Below are positions 46,916 through 55,963 of a stretch of DNA of 64,000 nucleotides, piece after piece. Within the stretch, counting starts at the first letter, position 1, and each line of letters opens with the position of its first letter. The notes under the pieces are model-generated. The model did no database searches and was not told the origin of the DNA. It worked only from the letters and a program-made list of their open reading frames with translations. Position numbers and translations under genes: made by a program. Source of the DNA: Nonlabens sp. (GTDB lineage: Bacteria; Bacteroidota; Bacteroidia; Flavobacteriales; Flavobacteriaceae); contig NZ_JAGYKG010000005.1 of assembly GCF_018401815.1 (NCBI RefSeq), positions 216,929-280,928 on the forward strand, given 5' to 3'.

Positions 46916-46949
46916 AAAAAGCCTTCTCTATTTGAGATGGCTTTTTTGA
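46916..46949. terminator. bidirectional intrinsic terminator
   Basis: AAAAAGCC ... GGCTTTTTT hairpin; the 15-base loop contains a further TCTC/GAGA pair. It lies between the convergent GAPDH and NAD(P)-binding genes. Confidence 0.75.
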
Positions 46950-46973
46950 TTTCTATTCGTTTTAAGGAAGGTA

Positions 46974-47615
46974 CTACACCTCCACAGTACTCATGGTCTC
47001 TAGTGCTTTACCGATGAGTCTACCTCCTTTTATAATTTCCAAGGTCTCCTTATTTGCTGTATCGTCGTGTAGTACTCTGGTTAGTACCTGAGCGACATCT
47101 GTCCTAGAAATGGATCCTTGCTCCTTTAATTTATGCGATAATTCTATGTGTTGTGTGCCCGCTTCATTAGTAAATGCGCCTGGCCGTACAATCGCATAAT
47201 TGAGTCTGCTATTTCTAAGATAAATATCAGCCTTGTGTTTGGCTACCATATAATCGTGCAACTCTTCCATTTCTTCTGGTTGGTCAGCACCCATGGAGCT
47301 TAACATAACAAATTTTTTGATGTTATTAGACTTGGAAGCATCTATGAACCTCTTTGCTCCTTCTTGATCTATCTCTACTACATTTGAACCTCCAGAACCA
47401 GCTGCAAATATGACTTTATCCATGTTTTTGCAAGTATGTGAAACGTCTTTTGAAAGGTCTCCTAAAATCCATCGAACGTTTTGATCTTCAAAAAAAGATT
47501 TTTGATCCTCTTTACGAATCATCGCTATAGGTTCGAAATATTGAGATTCTTTTAAAAAATTAATGATTTTTTTTCCTGTCGCGCCGGTAGCGCCTGCTAT
47601 GAGTACTTGTTCCAT
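46974..47615 (-). CDS. NAD(P)-binding atypical short-chain dehydrogenase
   Basis: A 213-residue Rossmann protein of the NmrA/YwnB-like atypical SDR group. The nucleotide loop is I-A-G-A-T-G-A-T-G-K-K near residue 6; V-R-W-I-L-G-D-L near 50 and the V-I-F-A-A-G-S-G-G segment near 70 are the usual strands. It has M-L-S-S-M-G-A near 106, an Y-M-V-A-K-H-K-A-D near 121 that resembles the Y-x-x-x-K pair, and I-V-R-P-G-A-F-T-N near 142. Substrate unknown; members bind flavins, biliverdin-like compounds or act as redox sensors. Single gene. Confidence 0.85.
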   Translation of the reverse strand: MEQVLIAGATGATGKKIINFLKESQYFEPIAMIRKEDQKSFFEDQNVRWILGDLSKDVSHTCKNMDKVIFAAGSGGSNVVEIDQEGAKRFIDASKSNNIKKFVMLSSMGADQPEEMEELHDYMVAKHKADIYLRNSRLNYAIVRPGAFTNEAGTQHIELSHKLKEQGSISRTDVAQVLTRVLHDDTANKETLEIIKGGRLIGKALETMSTVEV

Positions 47616-47811
47616 TCCTTAATATAAGCTAACTGGCTTAGCCTCGCACAAAAATCAACTAGTTTAACTAAGATTTGTGCCAGTATTAACTCCGTATTCC
47701 TTTCTATTTAAGGTTCCTTTAACTTTAGCGATATTAAAATCAGTCCAATAGGTAGTGGCCGCTTGTTGTAGTAGTTACAAACTATGTTATTTAGCTTCAA
47801 CCGTTTAAATT

Positions 47812-48302
47812 ATGAAAACTAATTTGGTAGCACTTGCTTTATTACTTTCTATTCCTGTGGTACATGCTTAAGAATGGAGGTTGATAAGAATGAAACGCTC
47901 GAGTTTAGAGCAACAAATCCCGATACCCCTAAAAAGACTGTTCAAAAAGTTACTACTGCTTTTGGAGCACTAGACATGCACATGGTGACGTATGCACCAA
48001 GCTCTGGTGATGACAGCGCCGTGTATTCTTTAGGACGCTCTGATTATCCTAGAGGTCAGTTTGAAGGTGCTGATTCGGATAGGTATACATAAATACTTGA
48101 TGGTGCTGTTGAAGGTGCTCGTAACCACTTAGAAAGCACTTTAATTTTTGATAAAACGGTCCTTTTTAATGGTTTTCATGGAAGGAATGTTACAGGAGCT
48201 TACGTATACATTAACGCTATTTTGGTATATAATAGGTGGTATAGTAGTCCATTACTTTGCTCTACTAAAAAAGACAACAACGCGAGTATTCAAAGGTTTT
48301 AA
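47812..48302 (+). pseudogene. broken secreted protein gene
   Basis: A signal peptide (M-K-T-N-L-V-A-L-A-L-L-L-S-I-P, ending V-V-H-A) is followed at once by TAA. The body continues in another frame from 47874 (D-K-N-E-T-L-E-F-R-A-T-N-P ... D-S-D-R-Y-T), hits TAA at 48090, and continues in that frame to 48302 (I-L-D-G-A-V-E-G-A-R-N-H-L ... F-H-G-R-N-V). One frameshift and at least one nonsense mutation are needed to restore it. The restored protein, about 160 residues, is one I do not recognise. Confidence 0.7.
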
Positions 48303-48386
48303 ACTCATTTGATATTCTTAAAATCAAGGAGTAATAGGTGCTTTAACCCCTAAAATGTAATAGCTTTACGAACTCTAAATAGATAC

Positions 48387-49445
48387 ATGCATTTAAAACC
48401 GCTCACTTCTCTTCGCTTTTTATTTGCCTTAATGGTTTTTGTCTCTCATCTTGATTTTTTAAGGACAAGCGATTATCATTGGTTAAGAACTACCTACCAA
48501 GATATTTTAGTGGAGGGGTATATAGGTGTGAGTTTCTTTTTTATTCTTAGTGGTTTTATATTAACCCATGCCTACCATTCCAAAATCAATACAAGTAATC
48601 CAGAGAATAAAAAGTTTTTTATAGCTCGAATAGCGCGCATCTACCCATTGCATTTTGTGACGTTTTTAATTGCAGTTCCATTGATGTTCTGGGGTCAAGA
48701 AATAGATGGAAAGGGATGGTTGCTAGGGCTTTCTAATTCGACACTCACTCAAAGCTATGTCCCCATTAAAGAATTGTATTTTTCTTTCAATGGACCCTCA
48801 TGGAGTATTTCTTGTGAGTTTTTTTTCTATTTGTGTTTTCCGTTTTTACTGCGCTTTTTTGATAAGATAGGCCAATTCAAATACTACCTTACCGGAGTAT
48901 TGGTTTTAGCTATTTTAATCCTTCCTGATTTTATTGATCAACAATGGCATCACGGATTGTTTTATATCAATCCGTTGTTTAGAGTGGTTGATTTTATACT
49001 TGGGATCGTGTTATACGATTTCTATGTACACCTAAAGAGTAAAAAAGTCTTGATCAATTTCACTAAACTAGAACTCTTTAGCATAGGTGTTTTTATGTTG
49101 TTTTTCAGCTTGCGCCATAGCGTTTCTGAAACAGCTTTATACAGCGTGTTTTATTGGTTCCCAATGATGGGTATCATTCTTGTTTTTGCCTTTCAAAAAG
49201 GGAGGCTATCAAAATTTTTAAGCCATCAATACGCTATATGGTTAGGGGAAATAAGCTTTGGATTCTATATGCTGCATCATTTGGTATTGCGTTATTTCAC
49301 TTTAGGAAATGGGAAGTTGGAATGGATTACTAACGATTATATCATCATTGGTTTACTGCTATGCATCTCTATGGTAGCTGCTGGTATAAGCCACCGCTAT
49401 TTTGAAGTACCTCTGAATAAACTCATACGACAGAAATGGAAATAA
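48387..49445 (+). CDS. acyltransferase family 3 membrane protein
   Basis: A 352-residue membrane O-acyltransferase with about ten helices. The family-defining R/H features are visible: an opening L-K-P-L-T-S-L-R-F-L-F-A, V-S-H-L-D near 20 with the catalytic histidine, G-V-S-F-F-F-I-L-S-G-F-I-L near 49, R-I-A-R-I-Y-P-L-H near 80 and P-S-W-S-I-S-C-E-F-F-F-Y near 139. Such enzymes acylate sugars of capsule, O-antigen or exopolysaccharide; the substrate is unknown and no glycan cluster is nearby. The gene lies between two decayed genes, in a region prone to turnover. A second family member is in cassette 3 of the array at 59911. Confidence 0.88.
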   Translation: MHLKPLTSLRFLFALMVFVSHLDFLRTSDYHWLRTTYQDILVEGYIGVSFFFILSGFILTHAYHSKINTSNPENKKFFIARIARIYPLHFVTFLIAVPLMFWGQEIDGKGWLLGLSNSTLTQSYVPIKELYFSFNGPSWSISCEFFFYLCFPFLLRFFDKIGQFKYYLTGVLVLAILILPDFIDQQWHHGLFYINPLFRVVDFILGIVLYDFYVHLKSKKVLINFTKLELFSIGVFMLFFSLRHSVSETALYSVFYWFPMMGIILVFAFQKGRLSKFLSHQYAIWLGEISFGFYMLHHLVLRYFTLGNGKLEWITNDYIIIGLLLCISMVAAGISHRYFEVPLNKLIRQKWK

Positions 49446-49584
49446 AATAGGCACAGGATCCAATACGGCCTGCGACATATTACTTTTAATACCCTGTAAA
49501 CATTGTGTTGTCGCCAATATTTACGTCTAGAGTATGAATGCGATAATCCCCTACTGCTGTAACAAAAAAGGAGAGAACACAGCT

Positions 49585-49761
49585 CTAATTCATATAAAAT
49601 GCAAACTTCAACTCGTCTTCTCCTTCTAACTGATCCAGATAGGCTAGTAGGTCATCTATTTGAGCTGCTTCTCCTGTAGTAACGGTATTGATAAGGCCTA
49701 GTACTATGGCCTCAGTACGGGTATCAATTCTTGGAAGGTATTGATACCAGTCTTGGAATAC
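49585..49761 (-). pseudogene. C-terminal remnant of a decayed gene
   Basis: About 58 codons on the minus strand reading V-F-Q-D-W-Y-Q-Y-L-P-R-I-D-T-R-T-E ... L-L-A-Y-L-D-Q-L-E-G-E-D-E-L before a stop. Upstream the frame breaks. Composition looks protein-like. I do not recognise the family. It probably belongs with the debris in 49762-50230. Confidence 0.4.
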
Positions 49762-50392
49762 TCAGTAACATACGTGCAACAACATACGCCCTAATTAGCC
49801 GCTTTTACTCTTCCTATTACTCTTTTATATTTTAGAAGGCCCCCATTTTTAAACTGACTGAGGTCGTGTCCCTTTTTTAACGTGCCAACACCTATAGAGA
49901 GTTTCGTAATAACTTCTACATAAATTAACGACTGTTTTTTACACTAATAAAGTCGCTCCATCACCGCAAAAAAAGAACGTTATACCGATGAGCCTTGGAC
50001 AACAAAGATGTAAGCAGGAAACCATTGACCCAGTAGCATCAAGATTTAGTAATTGTTGATTTTACCTCTGGTACTTCCTTTGTAGAGTTCTTGATACCCG
50101 TCACAATGACAATCCGCTTCTTAGGCACCGTTGCCTTATTTAAGAGCAAATCCTAAAGAACGCCCTAATATCAAAGTAATTGAAAATACAAGTAACAGTT
50201 TTCTTGTCGTATAGTTCAACTTTCGTCAGTTGTTGTAGGTGATAACGAGGAATTAATAAAATCAGCTGAGCAGCGTATACGCATTACCTAATTCACACTA
50301 AAAGGTCCACAAGATGGGAAGTTGTATTTTGAGCTGAGATTTTTATTTTTAGGGAGTCCTTAGTGTTCCTGTTTTCAAAACTAAGGAATAAT
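49762..50392. other. gene desert with coding debris
   Basis: No intact gene. On the minus strand a signal-peptide-like stretch (N-Y-T-T-R-K-L-L-L-V-F-S-I-T-L-I-L-G) is readable at about 50155-50215, and K-K-R-I-V-I-V-T-G-I-K-N-S-T-K-E-V-P in another frame near 50065-50125. Together with 49585-49761 they look like an exported protein gene destroyed by several frameshifts. Confidence 0.4.
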
Positions 50393-50428
50393 AAAAATCC
50401 GATCTCAAATGAATGAGATCGGATTTAT
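50393..50428 (-). terminator. intrinsic terminator of the DEAD-box helicase gene
   Basis: AAATCCGATCTCA, 6-base loop, TGAGATCGGATTT; 24 bp after the helicase stop, read on the minus strand. Confidence 0.85.
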
Positions 50429-50451
50429 AATTGATAAAGTATCTTAATGAA

Positions 50452-52476
50452 TTAATCCCATTTAGAACCAAAAAACTTTGAACGGCTTCCTTTTTTTTCT
50501 ACGGAGCTGCCTGATGAACCAGAATCCTCTCTTTTAGGTCTAGAATCTCGGCTTTTAAAACCGCCAGTACTAGAATTAGAATCATCATTTGATCTAGAGC
50601 TGCGACCTTTAAAGCCGCCACCAGAACTAGAGTCCTCATCACGACGTCCTCTATGGCTGCTTCCACCGCCATCGCTACGTCTTCCTTTAAAACCACCACC
50701 AGAACCGGAGTCACTATCTCTATTTCCTTTATAACCACCACTAGAGTTGCTGTCACGATTTCCTTTGTAACCGCCACCACTGCTTCTACCGCGACCGCTA
50801 TCTCTACTTCCGCTATCTCTACCGCCGCGACCTCTATCTCTAGATTCTGTCACTTCGCCTTCGTGTACGTTTGCTCTAAGCTCACGACCATTACGCTCTG
50901 CAGCGTTGAGTTTTTCCATTTGGGGTGCCACTTCTTCTTTTACATCCATAAAAGAGTGAGCTCCATCTAGAACGATGCGTCCTATGTCGTTACCAGTTAT
51001 TCCAGTAACATCACAAACAAAGCCTAATAAAGCTCCTTTGTTCATCTCATCTTTGCGACCTAAATTGATAAAATAGGTTTTCATTCCCTCTTCTTTACCT
51101 CTAGATCTAGGTTTTCTCTCGCGGTATTCACCACTATCCTCGCGATCCTTAGAATGGTCGTTAAGATCTGTGATCGAATTGCGTTTATAAATAGAGTTGA
51201 ATTCTTTAGTTAAGAATTTACCTATTAATTCGTCTTTAGTAACATCAGCAAGACTTGCTTTTACTTCTTCAAAAAGCTCATCAGTAATTTTTTCATTTAC
51301 TGTTTGTGCTTTTAAATTTTCAGTCCATCTACCTATACGTTTCTGTGTAATTGCTTCTAAAGCAGGGATTTCTCCTCTATCAAATTTGATAGAAAGTTTA
51401 CTTTCCATATACTTTAATTTTCGCATATCCCCTTTAGTAATCAAGGCAATAGATTCTCCTTTTTTACCTGCACGAGCGGTACGACCAGAACGGTGGGCAT
51501 AAAATTCAGGATCATCTGGTAAAGCAAAGTGAATCACATGTGTGATATCTTCTACATCAATTCCACGAGCGGCAACATCTGTTGCGATCAATAATTTTAG
51601 ATTTTTATTTCTAAAACGTTTCATTGCAGCATCTCGCTGTGCTTGAGACATATCTCCATGAAGGGCTTCAGTAGAATAACCATTGTTATTCAATTCATCA
51701 GCGACTTGTTGAGTATCTCTTTTGGTACGACAGAAAACCACACCAAACATATCTTGATCAAAATCCAACATTCTTCTTAAAGCTTCGGTTTTATCGCGTG
51801 CCTTTAATTGGACATATTGGTGTGAGATATTGGTATTTACAATTTCTTCACGATTGATACGTACTTCTTCAGGGTTTTTCATGTAGGTATCTACAATCTT
51901 CTTGATTTCCTTTGCCATAGTAGCAGAGAATAACCAAATGTTGCGACCTACGTCGGTTTTAGAAAGGATAAAGTCAATGTCTTCACGGAAACCCATGTTC
52001 AACATCTCATCTGCCTCATCCAGAATCAAAAACTTCAACGCATCGAGTTTGATCTCGCGGCGTTTCATAAGATCCATAAGACGTCCTGGAGTAGCCACAA
52101 TTACTTGTGCTCCACGTCTGATGTCTTTGATCTGACCCATGATATTTGCACCTCCAAAAACCGGTACGACATTAAGTCTTCCCATTTTTTGAGACATCGC
52201 TTCTATCTGTCGACAAATTTGTTGTGCTAGTTCACGCGTTGGGGCTAGAATTAATGCCTGCGTATCTTTTGAGTTGGTATCCATTAGCTCTAGTAACGGT
52301 ATACCGAAAGCTGCTGTTTTCCCTGTACCGGTCTGCGCCAGACCTATAAAATCCCCATCATGCTTAAGCAAGATTGGAATTGCTTGCTGTTGAATCTCTG
52401 TTGGATTCTCAAATCCCATTTCAGCAAGGCCGTCTAATAACGGCTGAGTAAGCCCTAAGGCTTCAAAATTTTTCAA
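50452..52476 (-). CDS. DEAD-box RNA helicase with RG/GGFKGR-rich tail (DeaD/CsdA type)
   Basis: ATP-dependent RNA unwinding in ribosome assembly and RNA decay, often cold-induced. A 674-residue chain: Q motif (F-E-N-P-T-E-I-Q) near 24, A-Q-T-G-T-G-K-T near 45, P-T-R-E-L-A near 78, T-P-G-R near 128, D-E-A-D near 151, S-A-T near 181, then the second lobe with H-G-D-M-S-Q near 267, A-T-D-V-A-A-R-G-I-D near 293 and H-R-S-G-R-T-A-R-A-G near 325. A DbpA/CsdA-like RNA-binding domain (about 480-550) is followed by a disordered tail of repeated G-G-Y/F-K-G-N/R-R-D-S units. A TATTTTTG promoter lies 22 bp upstream. Confidence 0.95.
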   Translation of the reverse strand: MKNFEALGLTQPLLDGLAEMGFENPTEIQQQAIPILLKHDGDFIGLAQTGTGKTAAFGIPLLELMDTNSKDTQALILAPTRELAQQICRQIEAMSQKMGRLNVVPVFGGANIMGQIKDIRRGAQVIVATPGRLMDLMKRREIKLDALKFLILDEADEMLNMGFREDIDFILSKTDVGRNIWLFSATMAKEIKKIVDTYMKNPEEVRINREEIVNTNISHQYVQLKARDKTEALRRMLDFDQDMFGVVFCRTKRDTQQVADELNNNGYSTEALHGDMSQAQRDAAMKRFRNKNLKLLIATDVAARGIDVEDITHVIHFALPDDPEFYAHRSGRTARAGKKGESIALITKGDMRKLKYMESKLSIKFDRGEIPALEAITQKRIGRWTENLKAQTVNEKITDELFEEVKASLADVTKDELIGKFLTKEFNSIYKRNSITDLNDHSKDREDSGEYRERKPRSRGKEEGMKTYFINLGRKDEMNKGALLGFVCDVTGITGNDIGRIVLDGAHSFMDVKEEVAPQMEKLNAAERNGRELRANVHEGEVTESRDRGRGGRDSGSRDSGRGRSSGGGYKGNRDSNSSGGYKGNRDSDSGSGGGFKGRRSDGGGSSHRGRRDEDSSSGGGFKGRSSRSNDDSNSSTGGFKSRDSRPKREDSGSSGSSVEKKGSRSKFFGSKWD

Positions 52477-52498
52477 ATAACTGTTTTTAAATATTTTG

Positions 52499-52506
52499 CA
52501 AAAATA
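52499..52506 (-). promoter_or_regulatory. Bacteroidota -7 element TATTTTTG for the helicase
   Basis: Exact TAnnTTTG match on the minus strand. The implied leader is about 15 bases, too short for a classic cold-shock leader. Confidence 0.55.
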
Positions 52507-52807
52507 CGACTTTAATATGAAATACTTATCATATAAAAAATTAGGAGGTTAATTAACTCTATTATTAGGTTCATATTATCCATTTAAAAGCATGAAGCAA
52601 GGTTTTTCTTGTGCTTAGCTAGATTTTAAACCTGGAAGAAATGCCCGCTGTAATGACCTATCTTATCACCAGCAAAGTAGGTTAATAGTAAAAAGGAGTT
52701 ATTTTATGACGATGGCTGCCCAATCATCCTGAACTTTATATAAAAACTACTTATAGAGCATCTCACACCCCTTACTAGGTGCTGGTATAAGAAAAACTTA
52801 CTACAAC
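52507..52807. other. 301-bp gene-free region
   Basis: No coding stretch, hairpin or palindrome recognised upstream of the helicase promoter. Confidence 0.5.
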
Positions 52808-53383
52808 TTACCCAGCAAACTCAGTAAAATCGGCAATGTTTTTTCTTTCTGGTAAAATTACTGTTGCCTCGTTATCATAGGTACCTAAATAGAAAAAGCC
52901 TAAGAATTCTTCTCGATCGCCCACACTGATATGCTGGAATTCTGACATGTTTACAAAGTCTTTTGGCGAGCTCCAGTAACAACCATAGCCCATGTCATGA
53001 GTCGTCAACCACATGTTTTGAACGCTCATGCTCACTGCGGCTATTTCTTCCCATTCTGGAATGGATTCTTTTTCATCTCTGTGTTTAAAAATAAGCAGCA
53101 TGACACTGGTAATGGCTAGTTTTTCTTGTAGCTTTTTAAGTTTTATAGAAAGTGGTGCTCCAGTGGTTGTTATAAACTGTTCTCCCATAAAGATTCCCAA
53201 ATCACTAAGGGCATTTCCTTTCAGGACTTTGTAACGCCAAGGTTCTGTTTTTTTATGGTTGGGTGCCCATCTGGCGCTTTCTAAAATTTTTAACACATCA
53301 TCGTGAGGAATTTCTCCACCTGTATATTGAGAAGGAAAGACGCTTCGGCGGGTCTGGATCAATTGTTCTAGGTTCTTTTTCAT
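52808..53383 (-). CDS. nitroreductase-family flavoprotein
   Basis: A 191-residue FMN-dependent NAD(P)H oxidoreductase of the nitroreductase fold. FMN-binding arginines appear in T-R-R-S-V-F near residue 12, the A-R-W-A-P-N-H-K-K-T-E-P-W-R segment near 33-46 is the usual flavin/nicotinamide site, and the later M-S-V-Q-N-M-W-L-T-T-H-D-M-G-Y-G-C-Y-W near 118-136 and G-F-F-Y-L-G near 161 complete it. Physiological substrate unknown. A TATCTTTA element (7 of 8) lies just upstream at about 53386-53393, next to a palindrome copy. Confidence 0.9.
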   Translation of the reverse strand: MKKNLEQLIQTRRSVFPSQYTGGEIPHDDVLKILESARWAPNHKKTEPWRYKVLKGNALSDLGIFMGEQFITTTGAPLSIKLKKLQEKLAITSVMLLIFKHRDEKESIPEWEEIAAVSMSVQNMWLTTHDMGYGCYWSSPKDFVNMSEFQHISVGDREEFLGFFYLGTYDNEATVILPERKNIADFTEFAG

Positions 53384-53404
53384 GTTTTAAAGATAGTAGA
53401 TATT

Positions 53405-53420
53405 TCGCTTTCGCGAAAGC
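53405..53420. repeat. dispersed palindrome, copy 13 (intergenic)
   Basis: Perfect core 22 bp upstream of the nitroreductase start, overlapping the expected -33 region of its promoter. Confidence 0.95.
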
Positions 53421-53657
53421 GGAAACCATATACTTAACGCAGAAGAACCAGTTGTATCACAATAAAGAATTCCTGTGATTTTCACCCCAAGGGATATTAG
53501 GGCCTGTAAATAGTCCAAGCTTACGGCATGCCCTCATAGCGATTACAAGGAGTCATTTGTAGCATTTTATTTTAAAACTACTTCTTTATTTACAGCCTTC
53601 TGTAATATTTTTTGTAATGTTATCTTTACTCACAAGACTCACCGCTTAAAATATTTT

Positions 53658-54041
53658 ATGAAACTCACCTTACAACTTGCTGCTATTTACAATCTTATTT
53701 GGGGAGCTTGGGTCGTATTACTTCCGAATCATTTTTTTGAACTGGTGGGTATGGAGCCGCTTAACCATCCTATGGTATGGCAAGGAATGGGAATGGTTAT
53801 AGGTGTTTATGGTTTGGGATACTGGTGGGCGAGCTATAATCCTATGAAGCACTGGCCTATTGTAGCCGTAGGTTTTTTAGGGAAGATCTTTGGCCCTTTA
53901 GGCTTTTTGTTCAATTACGTTCAGGATATTGTTCCTTTTGAATTCATTTTTACCTTAATCACCAATGATTTTATCTGGTGGATCCCTTTTTTCTTGATTC
54001 TTAAAAAAGTACATACCGATTATCAATGGAAGCTTACTTAA
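53658..54041 (+). CDS. small four-helix membrane protein
   Basis: A 127-residue integral membrane protein with about four hydrophobic segments (residues 5-22, 42-60, 66-85, 97-116) and W/G-rich loops (M-V-W-Q-G-M-G-M-V-I-G-V-Y-G-L-G-Y-W-W-A). Similar small proteins are widespread in Flavobacteriia and sometimes mislabelled. No catalytic motif. It precedes two further small membrane-protein genes in the same direction; the gap to the next is 82 bp, so co-transcription is possible. Confidence 0.7.
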   Translation: MKLTLQLAAIYNLIWGAWVVLLPNHFFELVGMEPLNHPMVWQGMGMVIGVYGLGYWWASYNPMKHWPIVAVGFLGKIFGPLGFLFNYVQDIVPFEFIFTLITNDFIWWIPFFLILKKVHTDYQWKLT

Positions 54042-54123
54042 TAAGTGTCTTTTCCATCACCGCATTAGCATCGCATACTAGATGATTTTAAAATATTCGA
54101 ACCACTGACTATACAATAGTTAC

Positions 54124-54492
54124 ATGAAGAAAAAAGCGCTTTTATACAGTTTTATAGCTCTCTATACGATTGCTGGCATCATGCATTTTGTGACTCCAGA
54201 AGTCTATCTAGAGGTCATTCCAGACTGGTTGGGAAATAAGTTACGGATTAATTATGTATCAGGAATTGCAGAGCTGCTAGTTGCTGGTTTGGCTCTTTTC
54301 CCTAAGACTCGTGCAATTGCTGGAATAGGTGCTATGGTCATGCTCCTTGCCTTCTCCATTTCTCATGTCTATTTTTTACAGAACGGCAGTTGTGCAGGAG
54401 ATTTTTGTATTCCGTCTTGGATAGGGTGGTTGCGTCTTGTGATCATTCACCCTTTATTGATCTTTTGGGCATGGAAAATATCTCGTTTATGA
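54124..54492 (+). CDS. DoxX/MauE-like small membrane protein
   Basis: A 122-residue protein with four predicted helices, of the DoxX-like type: M-H-F-V-T-P-E-V-Y-L-E near 21, I-P-D-W-L-G near 35, V-S-G-I-A-E-L-L-V-A-G-L near 48 and a C-terminal P-S-W-I-G-W-L-R-L-V-I-I-H-P-L-L-I. Two cysteines in G-S-C-A-G-D-F-C near 88-93 face one membrane side and might form a redox pair. DoxX-type proteins are linked to membrane redox or thiol homeostasis in other bacteria. Its stop overlaps the start of the following gene by 4 bp (ATGA). Confidence 0.75.
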   Translation: MKKKALLYSFIALYTIAGIMHFVTPEVYLEVIPDWLGNKLRINYVSGIAELLVAGLALFPKTRAIAGIGAMVMLLAFSISHVYFLQNGSCAGDFCIPSWIGWLRLVIIHPLLIFWAWKISRL

Positions 54493-54920
54493 ATTTTTTA
54501 GATCTTTTACAGCTTTTAGTAGATGTTGGACTGGTAGTTCTTATATGGATCGTACAGCTGATCATTTATCCTAGTTTTCTTTATTACGATAGTGATTCTT
54601 TGAGCAAATGGCATAAAATTTACACGGGTAGAATTACGATTATTGTGGCCCCACTTATGATTGCTCAAATAGCTATAGCGTCCTACTTGCTGTTGATCAA
54701 AGGCACATTTAGCATCCCTGAGATGGCCGCTTTGATCTTTATCGCTGTGAATTGGCTGATCACCATGTTTGTTTTTATTCCCTTACACGAGCATATCGAT
54801 ACGATTCCGGATGATCGCAAGGTACAGCGGCGGTTGGTTCACTCGAACTGGTGGAGAGTCTTGCTGTTTTGTATGGTATTCTTGATACATCTGATCTATT
54901 TTATAAGCCTGGAATTTTAG
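54489..54920 (+). CDS. four-helix integral membrane protein
   Basis: A 143-residue protein. The ATG at 54489 is chosen because it overlaps the DoxX-like stop in the common ATGA arrangement; a frame extending to 54390 would overlap that gene heavily. Four hydrophobic helices (about 8-28, 50-68, 78-98, 122-141) and a polar loop H-E-H-I-D-T-I-P-D-D near 102 are seen. Translationally coupled to the DoxX-like gene, so a shared membrane function is likely but unknown. Confidence 0.72.
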   Translation: MNFLDLLQLLVDVGLVVLIWIVQLIIYPSFLYYDSDSLSKWHKIYTGRITIIVAPLMIAQIAIASYLLLIKGTFSIPEMAALIFIAVNWLITMFVFIPLHEHIDTIPDDRKVQRRLVHSNWWRVLLFCMVFLIHLIYFISLEF

Positions 54921-54951
54921 AATTTATACTTCTAGGAATGGATACCAACTA

Positions 54952-55641
54952 CTAGAGTTGATGAAAAACACTGATCACCAATTGTCCTTTACTAGTGGAA
55001 GGTGTGAGTTCTCTCATATAACCGGCTTGAAATTTAAAAGAGGCATTCCATTGATAGCCTAAACCTGCGAAAGCCCAATTGCGATCAAAATACGCTACGG
55101 TTCCTGTACCTGTATCCGTTTCCCCATTGATAAATAGCTCGTTCCACAAGGCGGCGTAAAGAGTATGTTCTGCAATAGTTGATCGATGTAAAGGGACATT
55201 AAGGAATAAGGTATAGCGGTAACGCGTTCTAAAATTTTGACCTTTTATAAATCGTTCTTCTATTCTTATACGGTGTTTGAGTTCGAAACGGCTGTTCAGT
55301 TTGCTTTCAAACCAAAGGTCTTGATGTAATCGGTGTTCTGTAGTATTATCCTCTGCTGCACCAAAAGGTTGACCTGTAAAAAAGTCATAACCCAAATGTA
55401 CATCAATTGCCGTATATGTAGGTCGATAAGAAACTGCCGCACGAGCTATAAATTGCTGGAAGTCTGCACCTATCTCGTAGGTGCGGTATTGAAAATCTCC
55501 TGCGATGGCCCAGCGTTGGGTTAAAGGTTTTTTATAAATATATTGAGACCACAACCCCGTTGCGCCTATTTTAGTTTGTGACTGACCATTGGATCCTAAG
55601 AAGATGAGGAAGAATAACAAAAAGCCAAAATTAAAATTCAT
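54952..55641 (-). CDS. DUF2490 outer-membrane-barrel-like protein
   Basis: About 229 residues from the ATG at 55641 (M-N-F-N-F-G-F-L-L-F-F-L-I-F), which begins a good signal peptide cleaved near S-N-G-Q-S; a start at 55695 would add 18 residues ahead of it. The mature part has alternating aromatic/polar strands and the DUF2490 pattern: L-W-S-Q-Y near 30, F-Q-Y-R-T-Y-E near 53, Q-Q-F-I-A-R-A, E-H-R-L-H-Q-D-L-W-F-E near 105, H-R-I-R-I-E-E-R-F near 125, and a C-terminal aromatic end. Probably an outer-membrane beta-barrel; role unknown. Confidence 0.82.
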   Translation of the reverse strand: MNFNFGFLLFFLIFLGSNGQSQTKIGATGLWSQYIYKKPLTQRWAIAGDFQYRTYEIGADFQQFIARAAVSYRPTYTAIDVHLGYDFFTGQPFGAAEDNTTEHRLHQDLWFESKLNSRFELKHRIRIEERFIKGQNFRTRYRYTLFLNVPLHRSTIAEHTLYAALWNELFINGETDTGTGTVAYFDRNWAFAGLGYQWNASFKFQAGYMRELTPSTSKGQLVISVFHQL

Positions 55642-55963
55642 AACACTAATGGTGTAGTTTCGGGTGACATGTGGCAGATATAGAAAATAAAACAACGAAG
55701 GTCTAACTTTTTTCTGTTTTTAAAAATGCTTTTACAGGTATATTTTATTGGGGTTGTAATCAATGCCAACCTTTTTTATATGGATCAGGCCTATAAATGT
55801 GTAACACTTTTAGATTTAAAACGACTAATAAATGGTGTTGCAGATCGCCCTACGTAAAGCATGATAAGCTGTCAGAAAGAACGTTAATGGTATGATTTTT
55901 GCTGCTCAAACTTGGCCTGATAAAAGATGTCAGGGTATAATTTTTTTAATCTTTAGTATTTAA

